The translations under genes were made by a program, and so were the position numbers. Under the pieces are notes generated by a model, which saw only the letters and a program-made list of their open reading frames with translations, searched no databases and had not been told where the DNA came from. From NCBI GenBank assembly GCA_013003465.1, contig JABDIZ010000021.1, positions 1 through 26,643 of the forward strand: DNA of 26,643 nt, in the 5' to 3' direction. Below, piece by piece: positions 16,086-23,683 of this stretch (position 1 is the stretch's first letter; every line of letters begins with the position of its first letter). Source of the DNA: Rhodothermaceae bacterium (GTDB taxonomy: Bacteria > Bacteroidota > Rhodothermia > Rhodothermales > Rubricoccaceae).

Positions 16086-16176
16086 GAGCGTTTTAGGAGT
16101 TTTGCTGGACGACCAAGTTAACTGAACGCCCATCGCGACGACCTTCGCTTCTCTTCCTAAACCCCATAAAGAACGA

Positions 16177-16206
16177 CACGCGCGGAGGGATACCCCTCCG
16201 CGCGTG
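16177..16206 (-). terminator. Rho-independent-type terminator of the spondin lipoprotein gene
   Basis: CACGCGCGGAGGG (16177-16189) pairs perfectly over 13 bp with CCCTCCGCGCGTG (16194-16206) around a 4-base loop. On the minus strand it comes 30 bases after the stop of the lipoprotein gene and is followed by TCGTTCTTTAT, a modest T-rich tail. It separates that gene from hutU. Confidence 0.8.
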
Positions 16207-16236
16207 CGGTATACCTGAGCAGACTCCTGCTTCGGG

Positions 16237-16935
16237 TTACTGCGGATCAATCGTGATCCGAACGGCCTGGATCGGCGCGGGGTAGGTGTAGCCGTCGTTG
16301 ACTGACCCGATGTCCTGGATGACGCCGTTTTCATCGGTGCCGGTATTCGGACCGGCCTGGCGCGGCGCCTGATTCGGACCGGTGCCCGGCTCCTCGTTGA
16401 CTTCGGTTCCGGCATCCCAAAGCGCCATCCGTGCGCTCAGGTCGCCGGAGACGGGGTCGCTGCCGTTGAAAAGCGCGATCCCCTCCGGGTCGAAGGCGAG
16501 GAAGAGGTCGTTGGATTGCACGTACATCGTGGCGAGCGAGAGGCGGTCGCCGGGGCTGGCCGTGACGGTGAAGCTGTAGGCCCCGCCCGGCGTGATCGGG
16601 CCGGGGTCGGTGGCGCCAACGGGTGTATCGAAGGCGCCGGAGGACAGCACGTCGCTGACTCCTGCGAGTGCAGCCACCATGGCTGTGGGGTCGCCGTCCT
16701 CGGCGATGCCTTCGATGCCCGCACCGGCAGCGGCCCCTTCGGTGAAGAACTCGATGGCACTGGTGTGGACGGCCCAGGCCCCGGGCGAGAGTACGTTGGG
16801 GGCCCCGTTAGCATCGGGAGCGGAAGCCGGGTTCTCGATGGTGATGAGGAAAGTGCGCGGCGTGTCGGTTTCATTGCTGTCGCAGCCGACGAGGCCAAGG
16901 CCGCATACGGCGATAAGAGCGAGCGTGAGTCGCAT
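16237..16935 (-). CDS. Spondin-domain lipoprotein
   Basis: A 232-residue exported protein with lipobox LVGC (lipidated C18), then a spondin N-terminal-like domain across nearly the whole length. Typical family phrases are FLITIENPASAP (29-40), LSPGAWAVHT, EGIAEDGDPTAMVAAL, PGPITPGGAYSFTVTASPGDRLS, MYVQSNDLFLAFDP and the late WDAGTEVNEEPGTGPNQAP. In animals spondin domains belong to matrix proteins; bacterial versions are surface lipoproteins of unknown role, often near adhesion or oxidoreductase genes. The ATG at 16935 gives a compact signal sequence. It is a single-gene transcript ended by a strong terminator. The fold is confident; binding partner unknown. Confidence 0.88.
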   Translation of the reverse strand: MRLTLALIAVCGLGLVGCDSNETDTPRTFLITIENPASAPDANGAPNVLSPGAWAVHTSAIEFFTEGAAAGAGIEGIAEDGDPTAMVAALAGVSDVLSSGAFDTPVGATDPGPITPGGAYSFTVTASPGDRLSLATMYVQSNDLFLAFDPEGIALFNGSDPVSGDLSARMALWDAGTEVNEEPGTGPNQAPRQAGPNTGTDENGVIQDIGSVNDGYTYPAPIQAVRITIDPQ

Positions 16936-17134
16936 AGAATGAGGGGTTTAGACGGGTTAGGCGTGAATAAGAATCGCCGAGTCGGTATGAACGCCGCCTT
17001 TCGCAACGGACACCCTGTCTGGCGGGGCCTTAACATCCCGCCGTTTGCCTACCTAACCATCACGCCCCTCTCACGCGCTACTCACAAGAGTATCACGTCA
17101 TTACGAACACGCTCCTAACTGCCGACCACGTTGC

Positions 17135-17713
17135 CTATGCATCGTCTGATGCATCCCATCGAATGCGCTCCGTGAAACCTCCATTGGCGAGCGCGGCCCC
17201 AGCCTGCGCGTAGACGGCCGGATCAGTCGGTGTGACGGCGGCCAGGCCATCCACGTAGCGGTTGATCATCGAGAACAGGGCGGCGATCAGCACCGTGTCG
17301 TGAATAGCCTGATCGTCGGCCCCGGCCTCGCGCGCCTGGGCGATATCGTCCTCCGCGACGAGGTGACCATTCTCCCGGACCTTTTCGGCAATCGTGAGCA
17401 GCGCCCGCAGCTTGGCGTCGATCTCGACACTCTCGAGAGACCGCTGCTGTACGGCCAGGAGCACGTCCGCGAGGCGGTCGCGGTCCTCCCCCATCAGGTG
17501 ACGCGCCACTTCCGCGTGCAGGTTGGTGCAGAACGTACAGTCGTTGCCGCAGGAGACGTACGTGGCGATCAGCTCGCGCTCCACGCGGGTCAGCGAGGAG
17601 GGGCCTCGCAGCACCGCCTCGGCCAGCCCGGCGATGTGCCGACCGGTCCGGGGGTGGGCGAGCATCGGCCCGACGATGCCGGGTGCTCCTTGGGGTAAGG
17701 GAATGTGAGGCAT
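17135..17713 (-). CDS. Carboxymuconolactone decarboxylase / AhpD-like CxxC protein
   Basis: A 192-residue all-helical protein with the alkylhydroperoxidase core ERELIATYVSCGNDCTFCTNLHAEVA: E47, C59-x-x-C62 and H66 make the redox and proton-relay pattern of AhpD-like proteins. An extra cysteine, C55, sits one turn before the pair. The second half (EIDAKLRALLTIAEKV, then DTVLIAALFSMINRYVDGLA) matches the peroxidase-related branch of the family, which reduces peroxides with lipoyl or thiol donors. No signal peptide, so cytoplasmic. It appears monocistronic; bases 17714-17846 upstream hold no gene and no obvious operator. The exact substrate is not known. Confidence 0.88.
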   Translation of the reverse strand: MPHIPLPQGAPGIVGPMLAHPRTGRHIAGLAEAVLRGPSSLTRVERELIATYVSCGNDCTFCTNLHAEVARHLMGEDRDRLADVLLAVQQRSLESVEIDAKLRALLTIAEKVRENGHLVAEDDIAQAREAGADDQAIHDTVLIAALFSMINRYVDGLAAVTPTDPAVYAQAGAALANGGFTERIRWDASDDA

Positions 17714-17846
17714 ACACGAGGGAAAAGCAGCACCACAGAATACGGCCGACTGATTCTTCTAGGCCCCCCTACCGGTACGCATAGAGACTAGCGACAGATA
17801 GGCCGATGGTCACCATGTCTTTGAACCCAGTGTCTGCGAGCGACTG

Positions 17847-18572
17847 TTAATTCCGGGAGGGGAAGATGCCTTGCAGTGCGATGCAGTAGTACACCGCCAG
17901 GAAAGGGGGCATGTTCTCGTGTGGCTGCCCACCGCCCGTCGTATCCGTAGTGGCTCCTGGTACTACCAAGTCATCGTCGAGCACGCGTTGGAGCGGATAG
18001 TTCCCTGTGCCCGCACCTGCGGGCTCATCGCTCGATTTCTGCGTAATGTGCGCATGCGAGGCCAGTTGCGTCACCGAAAGCGTGACCTGCTCGGCCCCGC
18101 CCCGTGCACCCAAGGGGCGATTCGAGAGCCCAGGTCCGGTACCCGGCCCGATGGGAACGCGGCCCCGCAGATCGGGTAGCCCGAACGTCGTGCGCCCATC
18201 GCCACCGTAGGTCGTACCGAGGATCGAGAACAGCGCCGTGTACTGCGAGATGGCTAGCAGTTGGCCGTCACAAAAAGCCCAGCCGCGCGGCGCAAAGTTG
18301 CCAGCGAAGAGCATGATCTCGGCAAGCAAGGGCTCTTGTACGGATGGTGCGCGGCGAAGCGGTCGGCCGGTGGCATCCACGAGGGTCCCGGGGATAATGC
18401 CAAACTGATTGGCGCGTGCTTCCACGGCAGCCCAGACCTGGTCCGTAGTGAGTAGACCCGCCCCGAGGGCACCAAGGGACAGCCCACTCAGGCGGCGGAA
18501 AAACGCGCGGCGCCCAGAGGCATGCGACAGACTGGAGGAGGCGCGGCGACGAAGGCGAGCGAGTAACGACAT
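17847..18572 (-). CDS. Tat-exported phage-tail-collar domain protein
   Basis: A 241-residue protein. Residues 18-50 look like a twin-arginine signal: ASGRRAFFRRLSGLSLGALGAGLL, then a polar cleavage region near VWAAVEA. Residues 82 to about 175 form a tail-collar (microcystin-dependent-protein-like) domain: EIMLFAGNFAPRGWAFCDGQLL, then YTALFSILGTTYGGDGRTTFGLPDLRGRVPIGPG in short blocks, and the C-terminal MPPFLAVYYCIALQGIFPSRN. No other phage genes are nearby, so this is a stand-alone cell protein rather than prophage. The ATG at 18572 puts the arginine pair at 21-22; an in-frame start at 18647 would add a second hydrophobic stretch and seems less likely. Function unknown. Confidence 0.8.
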   Translation of the reverse strand: MSLLARLRRRASSSLSHASGRRAFFRRLSGLSLGALGAGLLTTDQVWAAVEARANQFGIIPGTLVDATGRPLRRAPSVQEPLLAEIMLFAGNFAPRGWAFCDGQLLAISQYTALFSILGTTYGGDGRTTFGLPDLRGRVPIGPGTGPGLSNRPLGARGGAEQVTLSVTQLASHAHITQKSSDEPAGAGTGNYPLQRVLDDDLVVPGATTDTTGGGQPHENMPPFLAVYYCIALQGIFPSRN

Positions 18573-18795
18573 GGAACTACCTGTTAATGCTGCTAATAGA
18601 GTAGAAAGCAGCGCACTCCAAAGCAAGTAGGCCGCCGATCCCTGCATGACCAGCCAGACCTGGGCCGGGGTGCGAGCCTACTCCGCTCTCATCGCCGCCC
18701 TGGCGATGGACCCTCGCTTGTCCCTAACCGTACCACTGGGGCCCGGCGGTGTACGATGGGCGCGTGCACTTCCCTCACCCACCTCTCTATCTCCC

Positions 18796-19284
18796 ATGAA
18801 AGCAGGAAAGGCTTTTCTCGCGGGCGTCGTCGGCGGAGCTGCCATGAGCGCCCTCATGTTCCTCGCTCGAGAAGTGATGGGCATGAATGTCAGGCTCGAA
18901 CTCATGCTCGGCACGATGTTCCGCAGCCCTGGCCAGATCGCCTGGATCGTTGGCCTCCTCATGCACCTGATGATCTCTGGCTTGATCGCCCTCGCCTACG
19001 CGTGGGCCTTCGAGAACGTGATGCACAAGGCGGGTGCTGCCACAGGCGCCCTCGTTTCGCTGGCCCACATCGTGATCGCGGGTGTGTTCATGGGCGCTAT
19101 CCTCCCGGTAATGCATCCGCTCGTCCCGGAGCAGATGGGTGGCCCCGGCTACTTCATGGCCAACCTCGGCGCAATGGGAATCATGGCCTTCGTACTACTG
19201 CACCTGATGTTTGGCGCCATCGTTGGAGCGATGTACGGGCCGGTGCTCCATCCGACCACCGCCGCACCACCGGTCGCTGAATGA
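18796..19284 (+). CDS. Four-helix integral membrane protein, unknown function
   Basis: A 162-residue protein with four predicted membrane helices, at about 5-27, 46-72, 82-106 and 121-148. They are rich in Gly, Ala and Met, with AREVMGM and MHPLVPEQMGGPGYF in the loops. A small-residue, methionine-rich makeup of this kind is seen in DUF-type channel or scaffold proteins, but I do not recognise the family with certainty. The ATG at 18796 gives MKAGKAFLAGVVGGAAMSAL; the frame is open up to 18646, but that part has no membrane or coding character. It diverges from the tail-collar gene across 223 bases with no gene in them. It shares its frame with the GMC remnant, separated only by its stop. Confidence 0.7.
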   Translation: MKAGKAFLAGVVGGAAMSALMFLAREVMGMNVRLELMLGTMFRSPGQIAWIVGLLMHLMISGLIALAYAWAFENVMHKAGAATGALVSLAHIVIAGVFMGAILPVMHPLVPEQMGGPGYFMANLGAMGIMAFVLLHLMFGAIVGAMYGPVLHPTTAAPPVAE

Positions 19285-19326
19285 CGAGCCAACCTCGACC
19301 AACTCGGCCGCTGGATTGCGAAAGCA

Positions 19327-19611
19327 GTGAGCATGCGTTACGTACCCAATTTTATTGCGAAGGGGCTGAAACGCATTGAGGTGCCACACAACCTCGGCGG
19401 CGTGCCCATGGGCGACCGTCCTGAAACGGGCGCAGTGGATCATGCGGGCCATGTCTTCGGCTATGATCTCCTCGTGCTCGACGGCTCGATCATCCCTGTC
19501 ACGCTCGGCCCCAACCCGGCGCTGACGATCCTGGCCCTCGCCGAGCGGGCGAGGGAGATCGTCCGGGCGCAACCCGAAACGAGCGAGGCGATCCGTATCA
19601 CAACCGAGTGA
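19327..19611 (+). pseudogene. C-terminal remnant of a GMC oxidoreductase
   Basis: From about 19378 this frame encodes EVPHNLGGVPMGDRPETG, then VDHAGHVFGYDLLVLDGS, IIPVTLGPNP and LTILALAERAREIV, the C-terminal signature of glucose-methanol-choline/cholesterol oxidase flavoproteins. The family's FAD-binding GxGxxG N terminus and substrate domain, several hundred residues, are absent: upstream is the four-helix gene. Even the usual HPLGGC is altered to HNLGGV. GTG 19327 or ATG 19333 could start a 94-residue product, but it could not bind FAD. It overlaps the mazG stop by 14 bases tail to tail, which places the downstream edge of the deletion or transfer. The likeliest story is 5' deletion of a once intact gene. 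Confidence 0.8.
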
Positions 19612-20440
19612 CCTCCTCGGCCTTCGCCTCGTCCCAGAGCGCGTCCATCTCCTCCAGCGAGGCGCTGTCCGGCGTGCGCCCGTCCGCCGCTAGCCGTGCT
19701 TCGATGTGCTGGAAACGGCGTGTGAACTTGCCCACCGTCCGCCGTAGCGCGTTCTCGGGCACGACGCCCACGAACCGCGCATAGTTGACCAGGGCGAAGA
19801 GCACATCGCCGAACTCGTCCTCGAGGGCGTCCGCGTCGGATCCGGCTGTGGTCAGGCGCCGCAACTCGCTGATTTCTTCGTCCACCTTGGCCCACGCGCC
19901 CTCGGCCTCGGGGAAGTCGAAGCCGACGGCGGCGGCCTTCTCCTGCACACGCTCAGCGCGGAGCAGCGCAGGCAACGCCTCGGGCACCCCGTCCAGCGTT
20001 GACGTCTTTGCCGTGTGCCCCTCCGCTTCGCGTTCGGCGCGCTTGATGGCCTCCCAGTTCTGCAAGACCTCACCCGTCCCGCTCACCACCGTTTCGCCAA
20101 AGACGTGGGGGTGGCGGCGCACCAGCTTCGCCATCTCGGCCTCCATCACATCGGCGATGGTGAAGGTGCCTTCGGTCTCGGCGATGTGCGCGTGGAAGAG
20201 CACGTGCAGAAACAGATCGCCGAGCTCTTTCTTCATCGCGTCGGCATCGCCTTCGTCGATGGCGTGGACGAGTTCGAAGGCTTCCTCGATGGTCAGTTGC
20301 TTGACCGAATCGTGCGTCTGCTCGCGATCCCAGGGGCAGTCGCGGCGGAGGCGGCGCACGATGGCGACGAAGTCGGCGTAGAGGTCGGCGTGCGCGGCAG
20401 CACGGTCGGAGGCGGTGAGGCCGAGGGCAGCGATGTTCAC
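19598..20440 (-). CDS. mazG: Nucleoside triphosphate pyrophosphohydrolase MazG
   Basis: A 280-residue cytoplasmic enzyme that cleaves (d)NTPs to monophosphate and pyrophosphate, a house-cleaning role. The N-terminal MazG domain starts LRRDCPWDREQTHDS (31-45), followed by the metal-binding acids in TIEEAFELV (50-58) and KELGDLFLHV (71-80, D75). The second, catalytic MazG domain repeats the pattern with EEISELRR (188-195) and EDEFGDVLFALVNYARF (207-223). Length is close to the 263 residues of E. coli MazG. The ATG at 20440 leaves 213 bases of divergent spacer before ssb. Its 3' end overlaps the GMC remnant by 14 bases. Confidence 0.95.
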   Translation of the reverse strand: MNIAALGLTASDRAAAHADLYADFVAIVRRLRRDCPWDREQTHDSVKQLTIEEAFELVHAIDEGDADAMKKELGDLFLHVLFHAHIAETEGTFTIADVMEAEMAKLVRRHPHVFGETVVSGTGEVLQNWEAIKRAEREAEGHTAKTSTLDGVPEALPALLRAERVQEKAAAVGFDFPEAEGAWAKVDEEISELRRLTTAGSDADALEDEFGDVLFALVNYARFVGVVPENALRRTVGKFTRRFQHIEARLAADGRTPDSASLEEMDALWDEAKAEEVTRL

Positions 20441-20640
20441 AGCGACAGGCGTGAGGGACGGGAGCGTAGGAACGCGAAGCTACGCGCAGGCTCCAACCGT
20501 GTGACGCGCCCTTGACACCCCCCTCCCGTACTTTTTTCCTCGGAGCGGTTGCATTCCGCTCAGACAGCGTGTCTATACTGCTCCACGGACAGCCGACGGC
20601 TCGCCTCCGAGCGCGATCGGCGGATTCATGTACTTAACCC

Positions 20641-20648
20641 TACGGAGG
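20641..20648 (+). promoter_or_regulatory. Shine-Dalgarno site of ssb
   Basis: TACGGAGG ends 5 bases before the ATG at 20654 and contains a full GGAGG core. It settles the ssb start against the longer open frame from 20549. Most other genes here have no such site, so ssb looks tuned for strong translation. A TTGACA lies at 20512 and a TATACT at 20574, but their spacing does not make one clear promoter. Confidence 0.7.
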
Positions 20649-20653
20649 CCATC

Positions 20654-21133
20654 ATGGCACGAGGAGTTAACAAGGTCATCCTCATCGGTAACCTCGGCGC
20701 GGACCCTGAACTGCGCTACACCGGCAGCGGCACGGCCGTCTGCAACTTCAACCTCGCCACGAACGAGTCCTACAAGGACCGCGACGGCAACCTGGTCGAG
20801 AAGACCGAGTGGCATCGCATCGTGACGTGGGATCGCTTGGCCGAGATCTGCGCCGAGTACCTCAAGAAGGGCCGCCAAGTCTACATCGAGGGGTCGCTCC
20901 AGACCCGTCAGTGGGAAGACCAGGACGGCAACACGAAGTACACGACCGAGATCAAGGCCCGCGAGATGCAGATGCTCGGCGGCCCCGGTGAAGGCAGCGG
21001 GGGTGGAGGCGACTACGATCAATCGCCGCGGCCTCAGCGCCAGCAACGCCCGCAGCAGCAGCGCCAGCCCGCCGCGCAGGCGGCCGGAGGGAATGACCTG
21101 TCGTTCACACCGGACGACGACCTGCCGTTCTAA
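20654..21133 (+). CDS. ssb: Single-stranded DNA-binding protein
   Basis: A 159-residue SSB that coats single-stranded DNA in replication and repair and recruits partners by its tail. The OB-fold spans about residues 3-108, with VNKVILIGNLGADPELRYT, a FNLATNE strand, EWHRIVTW and QVYIEGSLQTRQW. A disordered Gly, Gln and Pro-rich linker follows (about 112-147), and the protein ends with the acidic tip DDDLPF, the partner-binding peptide. A good Shine-Dalgarno site fixes the start, and a strong hairpin 20 bases after the stop ends the transcript. In many Bacteroidota ssb is followed by gldE, as here. Confidence 0.97.
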   Translation: MARGVNKVILIGNLGADPELRYTGSGTAVCNFNLATNESYKDRDGNLVEKTEWHRIVTWDRLAEICAEYLKKGRQVYIEGSLQTRQWEDQDGNTKYTTEIKAREMQMLGGPGEGSGGGGDYDQSPRPQRQQRPQQQRQPAAQAAGGNDLSFTPDDDLPF

Positions 21134-21153
21134 CGGCAACACTCCCCACTCCT

Positions 21154-21185
21154 GCGGGGCGGCGACCATCGGGTTGCCGCCCCGC
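21154..21185 (+). terminator. Terminator hairpin after ssb
   Basis: GCGGGGCGGC (21154-21163) pairs perfectly with GCCGCCCCGC (21176-21185); inside, ACC and GGT add three more pairs after one mismatch. It is followed by GTTGCTTTCC. Its place 20 bases after the ssb stop and 76 bases before gldE indicates that the two genes can be transcribed separately. Confidence 0.75.
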
Positions 21186-21261
21186 GTTGCTTTCCGTCAG
21201 TTGAGCCGCCCGCCTGCGTATATTCACGGCATCGCGTGCGTCGAGCCCACCCCGTCCTCTG

Positions 21262-22638
21262 TTGGACCCTGACCCTGCCTCTATCTCGGCCCTACTGGGC
21301 CTTGTAGGACTCCTCGCGGATGTGCTCCCGCTGGCCCTTCTCGGCCCGGTCGAGCTGGCTTTCCGCCTCGGCGTGTTCGTGCTGCTGCTGGCACTCTCGG
21401 CCCTCTTCTCGGGCTCGGAGGTGGCGCTGTTCTCCATTTCGGCCGCGGAGCGAGAGGAATTGGCCGATGACACGCAGCGCGCTACGCAGCGCGTGCTGTG
21501 GTTGCTGGAGCGGCCCCGCTCGCTCTTGATTTCGATCCTGATGCTCAACACCGTCGTCAATGTGGGCGCGGCCATCCTGGCGTCGGTGCTGACCTTGGAA
21601 GCGGCGGAGGCACTCGGCTGGAGCGAGATCGTGCTCCTCGTCCTCAACGTGGTCGTGCTGACGTTCGTGCTGCTGGTGGTGAGCGAGATCACGCCCAAGG
21701 TGACGGCCGCCCGGCAACCCATTGCCTTTGCCCGGCAGGCCTCCCTCCTCCTCTATCCGCTCGCGCGGCTGCTCTACCCGATTTCGAAGGTGCTGGCGCA
21801 AGCCATGCTCTGGCTGCAAACGCACCTGCACCGCCCCGCCGAACGACTCTCGACGGAAGACATCAAAACAATGGCCGACGTGGGCGAGGCCCACGGCACC
21901 CTCGAAGAGGACGAACGCGCCCTGATCCACTCGATTCTGGAGTTCGGCGAGACGATGGTACGGGAAGTCATGGTTAGCCGCGTGGACATGATTGCGCTGC
22001 CCGAGACGGCCACGCTGGAGGAAGCCCTGGCGCTCATCCGCAAGTGCGGCCACTCGCGCGTCCCTCTCTACCGCGATCACCTCGACCACATCCTCGGCGT
22101 GGTCTATGCGAAGGACCTGCTGCCCTACCTGGGCAACGGACTGGCCGACGCCCCTGTCTGGGAGGCCCTCGCACGGCAACCGCGCTTCGTCCCCGTCTCG
22201 AAGACGCTCGACGACATGCTGACCGACTTCCAGGAGCACAACACGCACATGGCAATTGTCGTGGACGAGTACGGCGGCACGGCGGGCCTCGTCACCCTCG
22301 AAGACTTGCTCGAAGAGGTCGTCGGCGAAATCCGCGACGAGTTGGACGAGCCGGAGGAATCGCTCGTCCATCCGGTGGCGCCGGACGCCTGGCGCGCCGA
22401 CGCCCGCATCGACCTCGACGACCTCGCCGACGAAATCGACACCGCGTTGGCGACGGACGAGTTCGACTTTGAAACACTCGGCGGGCTCATCTTCCACCTC
22501 ACCGGCGAGGTCCCGCAGCCCGGCGACGAGGTCACGCACGGGCGGCTGCGCCTCCGCGTGGAGGAGATCGATCAGAACCGCATCAAGCAGGTGCTGGTGA
22601 CGGTGCTGCCGGAGCCGGAGCCCAAGGAAGAGGAGTAG
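21262..22638 (+). CDS. gldE: GldE-like CNNM/CBS-domain membrane protein
   Basis: A 458-residue protein of the CorC/CNNM (hemolysin-like) family. An N-terminal DUF21 membrane domain (about 30-185) includes ALFSGSEVALFSIS at 47-60, with membrane helices near 33-50, 88-110 and 122-142, and VVSEITPKV (139-147). A pair of CBS domains follows (about 235-360: GHSRVPLYRDHLDHILGVVYAKDLL, then MAIVVDEYGGTAGLVTLEDLLEE) and a CorC_HlyC domain at about 375-450. CNNM relatives move Mg2+ or Na+. In gliding Bacteroidota the homologue next to ssb is GldE, so I use that name for synteny; gldD, often next, is missing. The start is TTG 21262, since an in-frame stop at 21202 leaves no ATG. Confidence 0.85.
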   Translation: MDPDPASISALLGLVGLLADVLPLALLGPVELAFRLGVFVLLLALSALFSGSEVALFSISAAEREELADDTQRATQRVLWLLERPRSLLISILMLNTVVNVGAAILASVLTLEAAEALGWSEIVLLVLNVVVLTFVLLVVSEITPKVTAARQPIAFARQASLLLYPLARLLYPISKVLAQAMLWLQTHLHRPAERLSTEDIKTMADVGEAHGTLEEDERALIHSILEFGETMVREVMVSRVDMIALPETATLEEALALIRKCGHSRVPLYRDHLDHILGVVYAKDLLPYLGNGLADAPVWEALARQPRFVPVSKTLDDMLTDFQEHNTHMAIVVDEYGGTAGLVTLEDLLEEVVGEIRDELDEPEESLVHPVAPDAWRADARIDLDDLADEIDTALATDEFDFETLGGLIFHLTGEVPQPGDEVTHGRLRLRVEEIDQNRIKQVLVTVLPEPEPKEEE

Positions 22639-22728
22639 GCACGGGGCAAGCTGCTCGGGTCTCGCAACAGATGCACATGCCAACAGCCCAACTAGTGCTA
22701 TCTTTTTCGCATCTAGCCGATATTGCCC

Positions 22729-23595
22729 GTGCGCCTGCCCGTCCTCGCCCTCGCCTTTCTTGTCTTCGGATGCGCGGAGCAACCGCCCCCTGACCCCTCG
22801 GCGCCGGAGGCCCCCGAAGCGCCGCTAGTCGCGACGGACACCGTGCGGACAGACTGGGCGCGCTTCTTCGAGGCAGAACAGGCGGTGGGCACCATCGTGG
22901 TCTACGACGCAGCGACAGGCCAGACGCAGCGCACCAACCCCGACCGGGCGGATGAGCGGTTCGCTCCTGCGTCCTCGTTCAAGGTCTACAACAGCCTCGT
23001 CGCCCTGGAAACGGGCGTGGTGCCCAACGTGGACACGGTGTACGCGTGGGACGGCGTCGAGCGCGGCGGCGCGTGGGACCAAGACCATTCGATGCGCTTG
23101 GCGATGCGCAACTCGACGCTCTGGCTCTACCAGGAGCTCGCCCGCGAGATCGGGCGAGACCGATACGATGCGGCGTTCGCTCGCGAGCCGTATGGCAACA
23201 ACGCCCTCGGCGACTCCATCGACGCCTTCTGGCTGGGCGAGCCGTTGAAAATCTCGGCGAACGAACAGGTGGCGTACCTCGATCAGCTTCGTCAGGGCGC
23301 GCTGGCCTTCCGCCCCGAGGTACAGGCCGATGTCCGTGGGATCATGGTCCTCGAAGACACGGACGCGTACACGCTCTACGGCAAAACCGGCTGGACCTGG
23401 ACCGAGGACGACCGCTCGGATGAGATCGGCTGGCTGGTAGGCTGGATCGAGCACGGCGACGGGGCGCACGTCTATGCGCTCAACGTGACCCCGAACGGCC
23501 CGGACTTCGACATGCGCCGCGCCCGCCTCGGCATTCTCCACGCCGTGCTCGATGCGCTCGGCCTCCGTTCACTCGACCCAGCTACTGGGGACTAG
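22729..23595 (+). CDS. Class D (OXA-type) beta-lactamase, putative lipoprotein
   Basis: A 288-residue serine beta-lactamase counted from GTG 22729; TTG 22723 would add two residues. The N terminus MRLPVLALAFLVFGC could be a loose lipobox with C15, followed by a Pro-rich linker, so it may be membrane-tethered in the periplasm. Class D landmarks occur in order: S82-x-x-K85 in PASSFKVYNSL, S129-T-L in RNSTLWLYQEL, YGN at 155-157, FWLGEPLKISANEQV with the conserved Trp, and K219-T-G in LYGKTGWTW. The second motif is S-T-L where OXA enzymes usually read S-x-V, which could affect carbapenem turnover. No integron, insertion sequence or resistance cluster surrounds it, and codon use matches its neighbours, so it looks native. 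Confidence 0.9.
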   Translation: MRLPVLALAFLVFGCAEQPPPDPSAPEAPEAPLVATDTVRTDWARFFEAEQAVGTIVVYDAATGQTQRTNPDRADERFAPASSFKVYNSLVALETGVVPNVDTVYAWDGVERGGAWDQDHSMRLAMRNSTLWLYQELAREIGRDRYDAAFAREPYGNNALGDSIDAFWLGEPLKISANEQVAYLDQLRQGALAFRPEVQADVRGIMVLEDTDAYTLYGKTGWTWTEDDRSDEIGWLVGWIEHGDGAHVYALNVTPNGPDFDMRRARLGILHAVLDALGLRSLDPATGD

Positions 23596-23683
23596 CCTCG
23601 GTTTCTGCGACCGTTCCCATGCCGTGTTGTAGCTTCGCAGCACTTCATCGCGGCTTCATTTTCGCTCACCATCCCACACCGCC

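Noticed and set aside
14490..16121. Long plus-strand frame (543 codons) opposite hutU
   Set aside because: Shadow of hutU, whose conserved motifs and length are unambiguous; the antisense translation has no recognisable domain.
20512..20579. Promoter-like boxes upstream of ssb (TTGACA at 20512, TATACT at 20574)
   Set aside because: Each box is a fair match, but they do not sit at the right spacing to each other or to a partner box, so no single promoter can be called.
21292..22782. Long minus-strand frame (496 codons) opposite gldE
   Set aside because: His, Gln and Glu-rich shadow translation caused by the codon bias of gldE.
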